A stretch of 64,000 bases of DNA from Kutzneria viridogrisea (GCA_014138725.1 JACJID010000004.1:930001-994000), one strand, 5' to 3'. Shown: positions 10,548 to 19,121, counted from the stretch's first letter. A program made the numbers and translations. The notes: generated by a model not told the origin, from the letters alone.

Positions 10548-11969
10548 ATGAGCAACGTGGGACCGTACCGCCCCTTCGAACTGGGAGGCGCCGACCTCAG
10601 GGAAGCGGTCAAGCGGTACACCAGCAATCCCCTCTACCTCGACAACGAGGAGTGGGAGAACGACGACAACCCGTACCGCAGGCAGTTGCGGCCACAGGTG
10701 GTCGAACACCTGGACTTCGATCGCGTGTTGGGCCGGGACGAGATCCTGGACTACGAGAACCTGGCCGCTCAGCGCATCCTCACCACGATTTACGAGACCG
10801 ATCTGGTCTTCTTCCCCAAGTCCGGGCTCTCCGACCCGGCGAAGTGGGCGGACTTCACCAACTTCTACAGCTCGTCCAACCGCGTGCTCGGTGAGATGGT
10901 CCGGCCCGCGCTGGAACGTCACGTCTTCGGTTTCCTGGACACCGAGGTCGAGGTGTCCGGCAAGTGGACCAAGGATTCCCTCGAGGCATTCCTCCGGACG
11001 TTGGAAGACCGTCCCCAGGAGCCGTCGAAGCCGGAAAGCGCTATCAGGAATTCAAGCGACCCGGAGCGGGCCGCGCGCATGTGGCTCATCCAGTTCGCCC
11101 CCGACTTCCTGTCCGAGGCCTCCCCCATGATCCGCAACGCCCTGGGCTACTACGGCGAGGCGCAGTCCGAGTGGTTCAAGGTCATCATCGACGAGTACGG
11201 CTACGGGGTGCACGACACCAAGCACAGCAAGCTGTTCGAGCGCACGCTGGAGTCGGTCGGCCTGCGGACCGACGTGCACCACTACTGGCAGTACTACCTG
11301 TCCAGCAGCCTGATGATGAACAACTACTTCCACTACCTGGGCAAGAACCACGAGCTGTTCTTCCGCTACCTCGGGGCCCTGTACTACACCGAGACCACGC
11401 TCGTGGACTTCTGCCGCCGCGCGGACGAGCTGCTGCGGCACGTGTTCCCGGGCACGGTGGACACCCAGTACTTCACCGAGCACGTGCACATCGACCAGCA
11501 CCACGGCCGGATGGCCCTGGAGAAGATCATCCTCCCGGTGGTGGAGGCCTGCGGCGAGGCGGTCATCCCGGAGATCGTGCGCGGCTTCGAGGAGTTCCAG
11601 GTGATCGCGGAGATCGCCGACGAGGACTTCGCCAGGCAGATCGCCTGGATGGACGGCGGGCCGCGCAACAAGGAGCTGCACGCCCCGGTGTGGGAGGCCA
11701 TCCAGAGCGGCCGGGTGAGCGCGCCGGTGGCGCACATCGTGGAGCCGCACGGCGAACTGTCCAACACGCACTGCCACAACGGCGACGAGCTGTGCCACAT
11801 CGTGTCCGGGACCATGCGGTTCGTCAGCGGGTTCAACTCCTTCCAGATCCTGGAGGCGGGCGAGGGCACCGTGATCAACCGCAACCGGCTGCACGGTGCG
11901 ATCATCGAGTCGGACGAGTGCGTGTACGAGATCCACTCGGTGGGGGACTACGAGAAATGCTTGTCCTGA
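10548..11969 (+). CDS. sznF: SznF-like N-nitrosating enzyme: di-iron HDO domain plus cupin
   Basis: A 473-residue metalloenzyme. SznF uses a heme-oxygenase-like di-iron domain to hydroxylate the guanidine nitrogens of N-omega-methyl-L-arginine, and a C-terminal cupin iron site to rearrange the product into an N-nitrosourea. All seven di-iron ligands appear present: Glu190, Glu216, His226, Glu282, His312, Asp316 and His319. The cupin has His408 and His410 (NTHCHNGDE) and His449 (NRLHGAI). As I recall the SznF numbering, each is shifted by exactly one. An N-terminal region of about 150 residues matches the dimerisation part. GGGGAG precedes the ATG. The stop overlaps the next gene by 13 bases. 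Confidence 0.93.
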   Translation: MSNVGPYRPFELGGADLREAVKRYTSNPLYLDNEEWENDDNPYRRQLRPQVVEHLDFDRVLGRDEILDYENLAAQRILTTIYETDLVFFPKSGLSDPAKWADFTNFYSSSNRVLGEMVRPALERHVFGFLDTEVEVSGKWTKDSLEAFLRTLEDRPQEPSKPESAIRNSSDPERAARMWLIQFAPDFLSEASPMIRNALGYYGEAQSEWFKVIIDEYGYGVHDTKHSKLFERTLESVGLRTDVHHYWQYYLSSSLMMNNYFHYLGKNHELFFRYLGALYYTETTLVDFCRRADELLRHVFPGTVDTQYFTEHVHIDQHHGRMALEKIILPVVEACGEAVIPEIVRGFEEFQVIAEIADEDFARQIAWMDGGPRNKELHAPVWEAIQSGRVSAPVAHIVEPHGELSNTHCHNGDELCHIVSGTMRFVSGFNSFQILEAGEGTVINRNRLHGAIIESDECVYEIHSVGDYEKCLS

Positions 11970-12310
11970 GCTTCGCGGTCAGCGGTGCGGGCAACTGCGT
12001 GACCGTCGAGGACATGCCCTACGTGTACGCCCGGTCCCGGCTCGGCTCCTTCGTGCTGCCCGCCCGCTGCCCGCACCGGGGCGGCCCGCTGCACCTGGCC
12101 ACGGTCGAGCCGGACCGGGCCCGCCTGGTGTGCCCCTGGCACGAGCGGGCCAGCTCGGTCCGCCGGGCGCTCAGCTCGGGCGTGCCCGTGGTGCGCAACG
12201 GGAACCGGGCGACGGCGGTGTTCCCGCACGACGCGGGAACACCGCACCACCTGACCCACCGGCCACTGTCCGCGGACCTCGCGGGCAAGACCTTGGAGGA
12301 CCGCAGTTGA
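11957..12310 (+). CDS. Small Rieske [2Fe-2S] protein
   Basis: A 117-residue ferredoxin-like protein with the two Rieske cluster motifs CPH (Cys38, His40) and CPWH (Cys59, His62), 19 residues apart. It has no oxygenase domain, so it should be an electron carrier. Its ATG lies inside the end of the SznF-like gene, implying coupled production with it. Possible partners are the SznF-like enzyme, which needs reduction of its di-iron site, or the MOSC protein further down. Which one it serves cannot be read from sequence. Confidence 0.85.
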   Translation: MLVLSFAVSGAGNCVTVEDMPYVYARSRLGSFVLPARCPHRGGPLHLATVEPDRARLVCPWHERASSVRRALSSGVPVVRNGNRATAVFPHDAGTPHHLTHRPLSADLAGKTLEDRS

Positions 12311-13575
12311 GCACTGCTCGCCGTCCGGCGGTGATCGTCGACCCGTACTCCTCGGGCGCGCTGTTCGCCCCCGCCTTCCAGCAGGCGGGGGTGCCAGTCC
12401 TCGCGCTGGTCTCCAGCCCGGTCCCGCCGCAGGTGTACGCGGCCTCGTTCCGGCCGCAGGACTACCCGGAGGTCATCACGCACCACGGTGACCTGGCGCA
12501 GACCCAGCGGCGGCTGCGCGAGCTGGACCCGCTGTGCGTGCTGCCCGGCTGCGAGTCCGGGGTGGAGCTGGCCGACCGCCTCACCGCGGCGGTGCTGCCC
12601 GAGCAGGCCAACGTGCCCGAGCTGACCGACGCGCGGCGGCACAAGGGCGCGATGGCCGAGGCCGTGGCGCGGGCCGGGCTGCCGACCATCCCCCAGATCT
12701 GCACGGACGACCCGGGGCGGGTGGCCGCGTGGATCGCCGAGTCCGGGCTGGCCGGGCGGGACCTGGTGGTCAAACCGCCGAAGAGCGCGGGCACCGACGG
12801 GGTGACCAAGGTGCCGGGCGGCCGGGGCTGGCAGCAGGTCTTCGAGGGCCAGATCGGTCGGCCGAACCGGCTCGGCCTGGTCAACGAGCAACTGCTGGTC
12901 CAGGAGTACGCCGTGGGCACGGAGTACGTGGTGGACCTGTTCAGCCACGGGGGTGAGCACACCGTGGCCGACGTGTGCCGCTACGGCAAGGTGGACAACG
13001 GGGTCCACATGGCGGTGTACGAGAGCCTGGTGTGGCTGGCGCCCGAGGACCCGGTGGTCCCGGTGGTGACCGCGTACGCGAAGCAGGTGCTGGACGCGGT
13101 GGGGCTGTGGTACGGCACCGCGCACGTCGAGCTGATGCTGACTGCGGACGGTCCCCGGCTGATCGAGGTCGGGGTGCGGCCGCACGGCGGTGGCCACCCG
13201 CGGTACTGCCGCGCGGCCACCGGGGACAGCCAGGTCGACCGAGCGGTCCGGTACTTCACCGGGCAGGGCGAAATCCCCGGGGACTACCAGCTGCGCAGGC
13301 ACGTGCGGGTGGTGTTCCTGATGAGCCGGACCGCGGGCGTGGTGCGCAGCGCCGCCTCGCTGTCGGCGATCGGGGAGCTGGCCAGCCACCACGAGTCGGT
13401 GATCAACGTGCGCGCCGGGGACCGCATCGGGGTCACCGAGGACCTGTTCGCCACCTTCGACCTGGGCTTCGTCGTGCTCGCACACCCCGACCGGGAGCAG
13501 GTGCTCGCCGACGAGGCGGCCGTGCGGCGCGCGGAGGCGGGCCTGGAGGTCCTCGCCGAGGCCGTACCGACATGA
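12307..13575 (+). CDS. ATP-grasp carboxylate-amine ligase
   Basis: A 422-residue ATP-grasp protein. The ATP lysine lies in DLVVKPPKSAGTDGV, the hinge region in LLVQEYAVGTEYVVD, and the metal-binding end in LIEVGVRPHGGG. This architecture resembles dipeptide and amino-acid ligases acting in natural-product pathways. The TTG start overlaps the Rieske stop, with GGAGG seven bases upstream. In this cluster it would activate the carboxylate of an amino acid, perhaps the nitrosated citrulline, and join it to an amine. Substrates are unknown. Confidence 0.88.
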   Translation: MSTARRPAVIVDPYSSGALFAPAFQQAGVPVLALVSSPVPPQVYAASFRPQDYPEVITHHGDLAQTQRRLRELDPLCVLPGCESGVELADRLTAAVLPEQANVPELTDARRHKGAMAEAVARAGLPTIPQICTDDPGRVAAWIAESGLAGRDLVVKPPKSAGTDGVTKVPGGRGWQQVFEGQIGRPNRLGLVNEQLLVQEYAVGTEYVVDLFSHGGEHTVADVCRYGKVDNGVHMAVYESLVWLAPEDPVVPVVTAYAKQVLDAVGLWYGTAHVELMLTADGPRLIEVGVRPHGGGHPRYCRAATGDSQVDRAVRYFTGQGEIPGDYQLRRHVRVVFLMSRTAGVVRSAASLSAIGELASHHESVINVRAGDRIGVTEDLFATFDLGFVVLAHPDREQVLADEAAVRRAEAGLEVLAEAVPT

Positions 13576-14186
13576 TCAGCGCGGGGTTCCTGCTCAGCTC
13601 GCTCCTGGTGATCATGACTCCCGGCCCGGACCTGCTGCTGATCACGCGCATGCTGCTCAGGGACCGCCGGCAGGGCCCCGCGCTGGCCGCCGCGGCCGGG
13701 ATGATCACGGCGGGGGCGCTGCACGCGGCGATCGGGCTGGCCGGGCTGGCCCTGCTGTTGCAGACCGAACCCTGGCTGTTCACGGCGCTGCGCTGGGTGG
13801 GCGCGGCGGTGCTGTTCGGCTGGGGGGTGCTGACCCTGCGCTCGGCGCTGCGCACCCCCGCCGACGCGCCCGGGGCGAGCGCCCCGCCCCAGCACGGCAG
13901 GGCCTTCTGGCAGGGGCTGGCGTGCACCGGGTCCAACCCGAAGGTGGGGCTGTTCCTGGTGGCGTTCCTGCCCCAGTTCGTGCCGACCGGGCCGGGGGCG
14001 ACCTCGGCGGTGGTGCTGCTGGCGGCCGTCTACCTGGCGATGGGCCTGGCCTGGCTGGTGATCTGGATCCAGCTGGCCCACTGGCTGAGCAGGTACCTGG
14101 TGGTCCCCTCGGTGACGCGGGCGGCCGAGGTCCTGCTCGGCCTGGTGTTCCTGGGTTTCGGCGTGCGCCTGCTCGTGAGCGGCTGA
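13572..14186 (+). CDS. LysE/RhtB-family exporter
   Basis: A 204-residue membrane protein with about six hydrophobic helices and the LysE family N-terminus VIMTPGPDLLLI, plus the internal SNPKVGLFLVAFLPQFV segment. LysE/RhtB proteins export amino acids and derivatives. The ATG overlaps the ATP-grasp stop in an ATGA. In the cluster it could release an arginine- or citrulline-derived product or intermediate and so protect the producer from an alkylating compound. Confidence 0.9.
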   Translation: MISAGFLLSSLLVIMTPGPDLLLITRMLLRDRRQGPALAAAAGMITAGALHAAIGLAGLALLLQTEPWLFTALRWVGAAVLFGWGVLTLRSALRTPADAPGASAPPQHGRAFWQGLACTGSNPKVGLFLVAFLPQFVPTGPGATSAVVLLAAVYLAMGLAWLVIWIQLAHWLSRYLVVPSVTRAAEVLLGLVFLGFGVRLLVSG

Positions 14187-14210
14187 GCGGGCCGGGGAGG
14201 TGGTCAGCCC

Positions 14211-14924
14211 GTGCGGATCGGCTGGGTCGAACAACTGCGCCGGTACCCGGTGAAGTCGATGGCGGGCGAGCTTCTGTCCACTGTGGACTTCGACGCGCGG
14301 GGCGTGCGGCAGGACCGGTTGTGGGCACTGCGGCTGCCCGACGGCAGGCTGGGCAGCGGCAAGACCTCGGCGCGCTTCCGGCGGGTCCCCGGCATCGCGC
14401 TGGCCAGCGCGCGGTGCGTCGGCGAGGTGCCGGTCATCACGCTCGCCGACGGCACCGAGCACCGGGGCGACACCCCGGAGATCGACTCGGTGCTCAGTGC
14501 CGCCTTCGGCACACCACTGGGCCTGCGGCGCGAGTGCGGGTCCTCGCACTTCGACGACGGCCCGGTGCACCTGGTCAGCAGCGCCGCGATCGAGCACGTG
14601 GAGCGGCTGTCCGGGGTCGCGGTCGCGGCGGAGCGGCTGCGGCCCACCGTGCTGGTGCGTGGCCGGCCCGGGGCCGAACCGGGGTACCGGCACTGGCTGG
14701 GCCGGCGCGTGCGGATCGGCCCGGAGGTGGAACTGGAGGTCCTGGCGCCGATGCGGCGCTGCGGAATGGTCAACAACGCCACGCGCGGACTGCCGCGCGA
14801 CAACCGCGTGCTGCGGGCGATAGCCCAGCACGCGGACCTGGTGCTCGGGGTGGTCGCCGCGGTGGTCCGCGGTGGCCGCGCGTCAACCGGCGACGAGGTT
14901 CGCCTGACCGGAAACGGCAGCTGA
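14211..14924 (+). CDS. MOSC-domain molybdenum protein (mARC/YcbX type)
   Basis: A 237-residue protein with a MOSC N-terminal beta barrel (VEQLRRYPVKSMAGELL) and a C-terminal MOSC domain with the candidate molybdenum-ligating Cys184 in MRRCGMVNN. YcbX and mARC enzymes of this layout reduce N-hydroxylated compounds. YcbX carries its own 2Fe-2S domain, but this protein ends before such a domain. The separate Rieske protein of the operon could fill that role. A natural target would be the N-hydroxyl left by the SznF-like enzyme. This function is inferred; family membership is clear. Confidence 0.85.
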   Translation: MRIGWVEQLRRYPVKSMAGELLSTVDFDARGVRQDRLWALRLPDGRLGSGKTSARFRRVPGIALASARCVGEVPVITLADGTEHRGDTPEIDSVLSAAFGTPLGLRRECGSSHFDDGPVHLVSSAAIEHVERLSGVAVAAERLRPTVLVRGRPGAEPGYRHWLGRRVRIGPEVELEVLAPMRRCGMVNNATRGLPRDNRVLRAIAQHADLVLGVVAAVVRGGRASTGDEVRLTGNGS

Positions 14925-14966
14925 GACCAGCTGCAACCGAACGACTACAGGTGGTGTTCTCCGATC

Positions 14967-16433
14967 GTGGACAACTTCGCTCACATGCCGGCCACCCGGC
15001 TGGCAGACATGATCAGGCGGCGGGACGTGTCGCCGGTTGAAGTGGTCAAGGCCTGTCTGGAACGCATCGAGCAGCGCAACCCGGAGGTGAACGCCTTCGT
15101 CACCCTGTGCCCGGAGCAGGCACTCGACGCCGCCCAACGCGCCGAGCACGCGGTCCTGGCCGGTGAGCCGTTGCCCCCGCTGCACGGCGTGCCGATCGCG
15201 GTCAAGGACCTCGACCCGGTCGCCGGGGTGCGCATGACCCGGGGCTCCGCGGTGTACGCCGACCTGGTGCCCACCGAGACGGTGGAGTGCGTGGAGCGGT
15301 TGGTCCGCGCCGGGGCCATCGTGGTCGGCAAGACCAACACCCCCGAGTTCGGGCACAAGGCCACCACCGACAACAGCCTGTTCGGGCCGACCAGCACCCC
15401 GTTCAACCTGGCGATGAACGCGGGCGGGTCCTCGGGCGGCAGCGCGGCGGCGGTGGCCGCGGGCCTGGTGCCCATCGCCCAGGGCTCCGACGCGGGCGGC
15501 TCGCTGCGCGTGCCCGCCTCGTTCTGCGGCGTGTTCACCCTGATGACCACGTTCGGCCGGGTGGCGGTGCCCGCCCGGCCCAACGCCTTCCGCAGGCTCA
15601 ACCCCATGGTGTGCTTCGGCGCGCTGACCCGCACGGTCGAGGACTCGGCCCTGGTGCTGGACCTGATGTCCGGGCCGCACTCCCGCGACCCCTACTCCTT
15701 CCCGGTGCACGACCGGCTCGGCGACCACCTGAACCGCTCTCTGGCGGGCGTGCGCGTGGCCTACACGCCGACGCTGGGCGGCTACCCGGTCGAGCCGGAG
15801 GTCGACGCCCTGGTGCGCGCGGCCGTGCCGGTGCTGGCGCAGGCCGGTGCCGAGGTCGACGAGGTGGACTTCCGACTGCCCCTGCCGCACGGGGAACTGA
15901 CCAGCGTGTGGCGCCGCTACCTGAAGGTGGCCCACGCGGAGTCCGTGGAGTACTCGCGGCGCAACGGGCTGGACATGCTCGGCGAGTGGCGGGACCGGAT
16001 CGCGCCGGAGTTCGTCGAAAGCGCGACGCTGGGCGCGCAGCCCTCGGCGGTGGACTCGAAGATGGACGACATCGTCCGCACCGAGGTGCTCGACGCCTTC
16101 GAGGACCTGTTCGACGACTACGACCTCGTGGTCAGCCCGGTCAACTGCGTCACGGGCATCGCCAACGACTCGACCCGCACGACCAAGGGCCCGGCCACCG
16201 TGGCGGGCGAGCCCGTCGACGAGCAGGTCGGCTGGTCCATGACCAGCCCGTTCAACTTCATCGGCAGCCCGGCAGCCAGCGTGCCGGTGGGCCGTGCGGC
16301 CAACGGGGTCCCGGTCGGGTTGCAGATCGCGGCCCGGCGGGGCAACGACGTGGCCGTGGCGGCGGCCAGCGCCGCCTTCGAGCGGTGCCGCCCCTGGCAG
16401 GACCTCTACCTCGCGCTGGAGGATCGCGCATGA
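14967..16433 (+). CDS. Amidase-signature family hydrolase
   Basis: A 488-residue amidase with the Ser-cis-Ser-Lys triad: Lys80 in PIAVKDL, Ser155 in the glycine-rich NAGGSSGGSAAAVAAG, and nucleophile Ser179 in SDAGGSLRVPA. It would cut or form an amide bond. Length and domain are normal for the family. The start is a GTG 42 bases after the MOSC stop, the largest gap in the downstream cluster. Its stop overlaps the HAD gene in an ATGA. It may release the product from an amino-acid carrier made by the ATP-grasp ligase. Confidence 0.92.
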   Translation: MDNFAHMPATRLADMIRRRDVSPVEVVKACLERIEQRNPEVNAFVTLCPEQALDAAQRAEHAVLAGEPLPPLHGVPIAVKDLDPVAGVRMTRGSAVYADLVPTETVECVERLVRAGAIVVGKTNTPEFGHKATTDNSLFGPTSTPFNLAMNAGGSSGGSAAAVAAGLVPIAQGSDAGGSLRVPASFCGVFTLMTTFGRVAVPARPNAFRRLNPMVCFGALTRTVEDSALVLDLMSGPHSRDPYSFPVHDRLGDHLNRSLAGVRVAYTPTLGGYPVEPEVDALVRAAVPVLAQAGAEVDEVDFRLPLPHGELTSVWRRYLKVAHAESVEYSRRNGLDMLGEWRDRIAPEFVESATLGAQPSAVDSKMDDIVRTEVLDAFEDLFDDYDLVVSPVNCVTGIANDSTRTTKGPATVAGEPVDEQVGWSMTSPFNFIGSPAASVPVGRAANGVPVGLQIAARRGNDVAVAAASAAFERCRPWQDLYLALEDRA

Positions 16434-17098
16434 GCACTGGTTTCAAGGCCGCCCTGTTCGACATGGACGGCACCCTGGCCGACAGCGAGCCGCGCAGCCG
16501 CTGGGCGTGGCAGCGGCTGTTCACCACGTACGGCCTGCCGCTGGAGGAGGCCGAGCTCAAGACCTTCTCCGGCAGGCGGGGCCAGGACGTGCTGGCCGAA
16601 CGGGTCCACCTGTTCCCGGTGGACAGCACCGTGGACGGGCTGTTCGAGGAGGCCATGGGGTACTGGGCGGTCGCGGAGGTGCCCAGCGCCGTGGCCGTGC
16701 CCGGCGCACCGGAACTGGTCCGGGCCGTGCACGCCGCCGGGGTGCCCGCGGCGATCGTGTCCTCGGGGCGGCGGGACGACGTGCGCGGCCTGCTGGCGGA
16801 ACTGGGTCTGGCGGAGCTGTTCGCGGTCATCGTCGCCTCGGAGGACGTCACCGAGGGCAAGCCGCACCCGGAGGGCTTCCTCACCGCCTGCGGGCACCTG
16901 GGGGTGTCCCCACAGGACACGGTGGTGTTCGAGGACGCGCCCGCCGGGGTGGCCGCCGCGAAGGCCGCCGGCGCGGCCTGCGTCGCGGTGACCACCACCC
17001 GGCCCGGCTCCCAGCTCACCGAGGCCGACCTGGTGGTGGCGGACTTCGTCGGGATGACCTGGCCGCCGGTGCTGGACGGCACGAGGGCGCGACCGTGA
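16430..17098 (+). CDS. HAD-superfamily phosphatase (beta-PGM-like)
   Basis: A 222-residue HAD hydrolase with nucleophile motif FDMDGTLADSE (Asp11, Asp13), a helical cap, motif II IVSSG, motif III Lys in EGKPHPE, and motif IV VFEDAPAGVAAA. It resembles beta-phosphoglucomutase and sugar-phosphate phosphatases. Start and stop overlap both neighbours by four bases. If the cluster makes a glucosamine-linked product, dephosphorylation of a hexosamine phosphate is a plausible role; the sequence does not prove this. Confidence 0.88.
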   Translation: MSTGFKAALFDMDGTLADSEPRSRWAWQRLFTTYGLPLEEAELKTFSGRRGQDVLAERVHLFPVDSTVDGLFEEAMGYWAVAEVPSAVAVPGAPELVRAVHAAGVPAAIVSSGRRDDVRGLLAELGLAELFAVIVASEDVTEGKPHPEGFLTACGHLGVSPQDTVVFEDAPAGVAAAKAAGAACVAVTTTRPGSQLTEADLVVADFVGMTWPPVLDGTRARP

Positions 17099-18516
17099 AC
17101 GCACTGCCGGTCGGCGCGCGGTGGCTGCTCGCCGTGCTGCTGAGTGGTCAGCTCATGGTCAACGTGGACCTGGCGATCGTGAACACCGCGGCACCGTCCA
17201 TTCAGGACACCCTGCACACCAGCGGCGGGGAGCTGGAACTGGTGGTCTCCGGCTACATCCTGGCCTACGCGGTGCTGCTGATCACCGGCGCGCGGCTGGG
17301 CGCGATCCACGGCTACCGGCGGCTGTTCATCCTCGGGCTCAGCGGGTTCGTGCTGGCCTCGCTGGCCTGCGGGCTGGCTCCCGGGACGGGCTGGCTGATC
17401 GCGGCCAGGGTCGTGCAGGGCGCCGCGGCGGCGCTGATGGTGCCGCAGGTGCTCAGCGGGATCCAGCTGAACTTCGAGGGCGGCGCCCGGGCCACGGCGA
17501 TCGGCTACTACAGCCTGGCCCTGTCCGGGGGTGCGGTGCTCGGGCAGCTGCTCGGCGGGGTGCTGGTGTCCGCCGACCTGTTCGGCAGCGGCTGGCGGCC
17601 GATTTTCCTGATCAACGTGCCGCTGGGGATCGCGCTGCTGGCCGCCGCGATCCGCTATCTGCCGGTCGACGGCAGGTCGGGGCGCGGCAGGCAACTGGAC
17701 CTGCTCGGGGTGGCCGTGCTCTCGCTGGCCCTGCTGCTGGCCGTGGTGCCGCTGGTGTTCGGCCGGGAGGCGGGCTGGCCGGTGTGGACCTGGCTGTGCC
17801 TGCTGGCGAGCCTGCCCGCGTTCGGCTGGTTCGTGCTGGTGCAGCGCAGGACCACCGCGCGCGGCGGGCACCCGCTGGTGAACCTGTCGCTGGTGAACCG
17901 CCCCGCGGTGCGGTGGGGGCTCGTCGCGCACGGCGCGAGCACCCTGACCTACCTCGCGCTGCTGTTCGTGCTGGCGGTCTACCTCCAGAGCGGGCTCGGC
18001 CTCAGTCCCGCCTACTCGGGCTTCGCGCTGGTGACCTGGGTGGCCGCCTTCGGCGTGGCGGGGCCGCTGCTGCCCCGGCTGCCGTCCCGGCTCGTGCCGG
18101 TGCTGCCCGCGGCGGGCTGCGGCATCCTGGCGCTGGCCTACCTGGCCACCAGCGCCGTGGTGGCGGCAGGGCACGGCGGGGACGCCCTGCTGCTGGCCGT
18201 GCTCGGGGTGGGCGGGTTCGGGCTCGGCCTGAGCTCGGCCTCGCTGATCACCCACCTGACCGCGGCGACCCCGACCCGGTACGCCACCGACATCAGCGGG
18301 GTGATCAGCACCAACGCGCAGATCTGGGGCGCGGTGGGCGTGGCGGCGGCGGGCACGGCGTACCTGGGCATGGCCGAGGTCCCCGGGCCCGGGCCGGGCA
18401 CGCACGCCTTCACCGTGATCACGGCCTGCTTCGGCGCGCTGGCGCTGGCCGCCGCGGCGGCCTCGCTGCGGGCCACGCGGGCGGTCGAGCGCCCCTCGGA
18501 GGTCCCGGTGGGCTGA
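17095..18516 (+). CDS. DHA2-type MFS exporter
   Basis: A 473-residue transporter of the 14-helix drug:H+ antiporter class. It shows the DHA2 N-terminus MVNVDLAIVNTAAPSIQ, the motif A-like GARLGAIHGYRR, and the proton-coupling antiporter motif around ALSGGAVLGQLLGGVL. The GTG overlaps the HAD stop. It closes the cluster, followed by a strong hairpin. A likely job is export of the finished compound and self-resistance. Confidence 0.92.
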   Translation: MNALPVGARWLLAVLLSGQLMVNVDLAIVNTAAPSIQDTLHTSGGELELVVSGYILAYAVLLITGARLGAIHGYRRLFILGLSGFVLASLACGLAPGTGWLIAARVVQGAAAALMVPQVLSGIQLNFEGGARATAIGYYSLALSGGAVLGQLLGGVLVSADLFGSGWRPIFLINVPLGIALLAAAIRYLPVDGRSGRGRQLDLLGVAVLSLALLLAVVPLVFGREAGWPVWTWLCLLASLPAFGWFVLVQRRTTARGGHPLVNLSLVNRPAVRWGLVAHGASTLTYLALLFVLAVYLQSGLGLSPAYSGFALVTWVAAFGVAGPLLPRLPSRLVPVLPAAGCGILALAYLATSAVVAAGHGGDALLLAVLGVGGFGLGLSSASLITHLTAATPTRYATDISGVISTNAQIWGAVGVAAAGTAYLGMAEVPGPGPGTHAFTVITACFGALALAAAAASLRATRAVERPSEVPVG

Positions 18517-18606
18517 GCCGGGCTCAACGTCCACCTGGGACGGGATGTCGGTCTGCACGACCTCCACGCTGCCCGTCCACACCGGACCGACCAAGAACTG
18601 CGTGGA

Positions 18607-18651
18607 CGAATGTGCCTTTCAGCCCCGATTCCGGGCTGAAAGGCACATTCG
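18607..18651. terminator. Perfect 19-bp hairpin between convergent genes
   Basis: Arms at 18607-18625 and 18633-18651 pair without mismatch around a seven-base loop. No T-tract follows. It lies 90 bases after the exporter stop and just before the end of the opposing PTS gene, so it may stop transcription from both sides. The arm string CGAATGTGCC recurs in the small palindrome at 7.1 kb. Confidence 0.75.
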
Positions 18652-18665
18652 CTCGTCCAGGACGC

Positions 18666-19121
18666 TCAACGCTGCCAGGTGAGCAGCGCTTCCCCCGCCT
18701 TGACCGGGCCGGGCTCGTGCACGTCCACCAGGGACTCCGCCGAGGCGTCCAGCGCGATCACCGGGCAGATCGGCGAACGGCCGCCCTGCTCGATCTCGGC
18801 CGGGTTCCAGCCGATCACCGGCTGTCCCGCGCGCACCGTCTCACCCTTGACCACGTGCAGGGTGAAGCCCTCGCCCTTGAGCTTGACGGTGTCGATGCCC
18901 AGGTGCACCAGCACCGCGGCGCCGCTCTCGGTGGCCACCACGAAGGCGTGCGGGTGCAGGGTGACGACCGTGCCGTCCACAGGGGACACCGCGTCGCCCG
19001 CCGTCCGCTCGGGCTGCACGGCGATGCCCGGGCCGACCATGGCCTGGGCGAACACGGGGTCCGGCACCTCGCTCAGCGGCACGACCTCACCGCTGACCGG
19101 GCTGAGCACCGTGAGAGTCAC
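18666..19121 (-). CDS. crr: PTS glucose-family EIIA component
   Basis: A 151-residue soluble phosphocarrier. It has the EIIA-Glc fold signatures VLSPVSGEVVPL, AVSPVDGTVV and VLVHLGIDTVKLKGEGF, with phospho-accepting His73. It passes phosphate from HPr to EIIB for sugar import. The GTG overlaps the EIIB stop in a GTGA. The adjoining DasR-type regulator and operator point to N-acetylglucosamine as the sugar, as in Streptomyces. The symbol follows Streptomyces usage. Confidence 0.93.
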   Translation of the reverse strand: MTLTVLSPVSGEVVPLSEVPDPVFAQAMVGPGIAVQPERTAGDAVSPVDGTVVTLHPHAFVVATESGAAVLVHLGIDTVKLKGEGFTLHVVKGETVRAGQPVIGWNPAEIEQGGRSPICPVIALDASAESLVDVHEPGPVKAGEALLTWQR

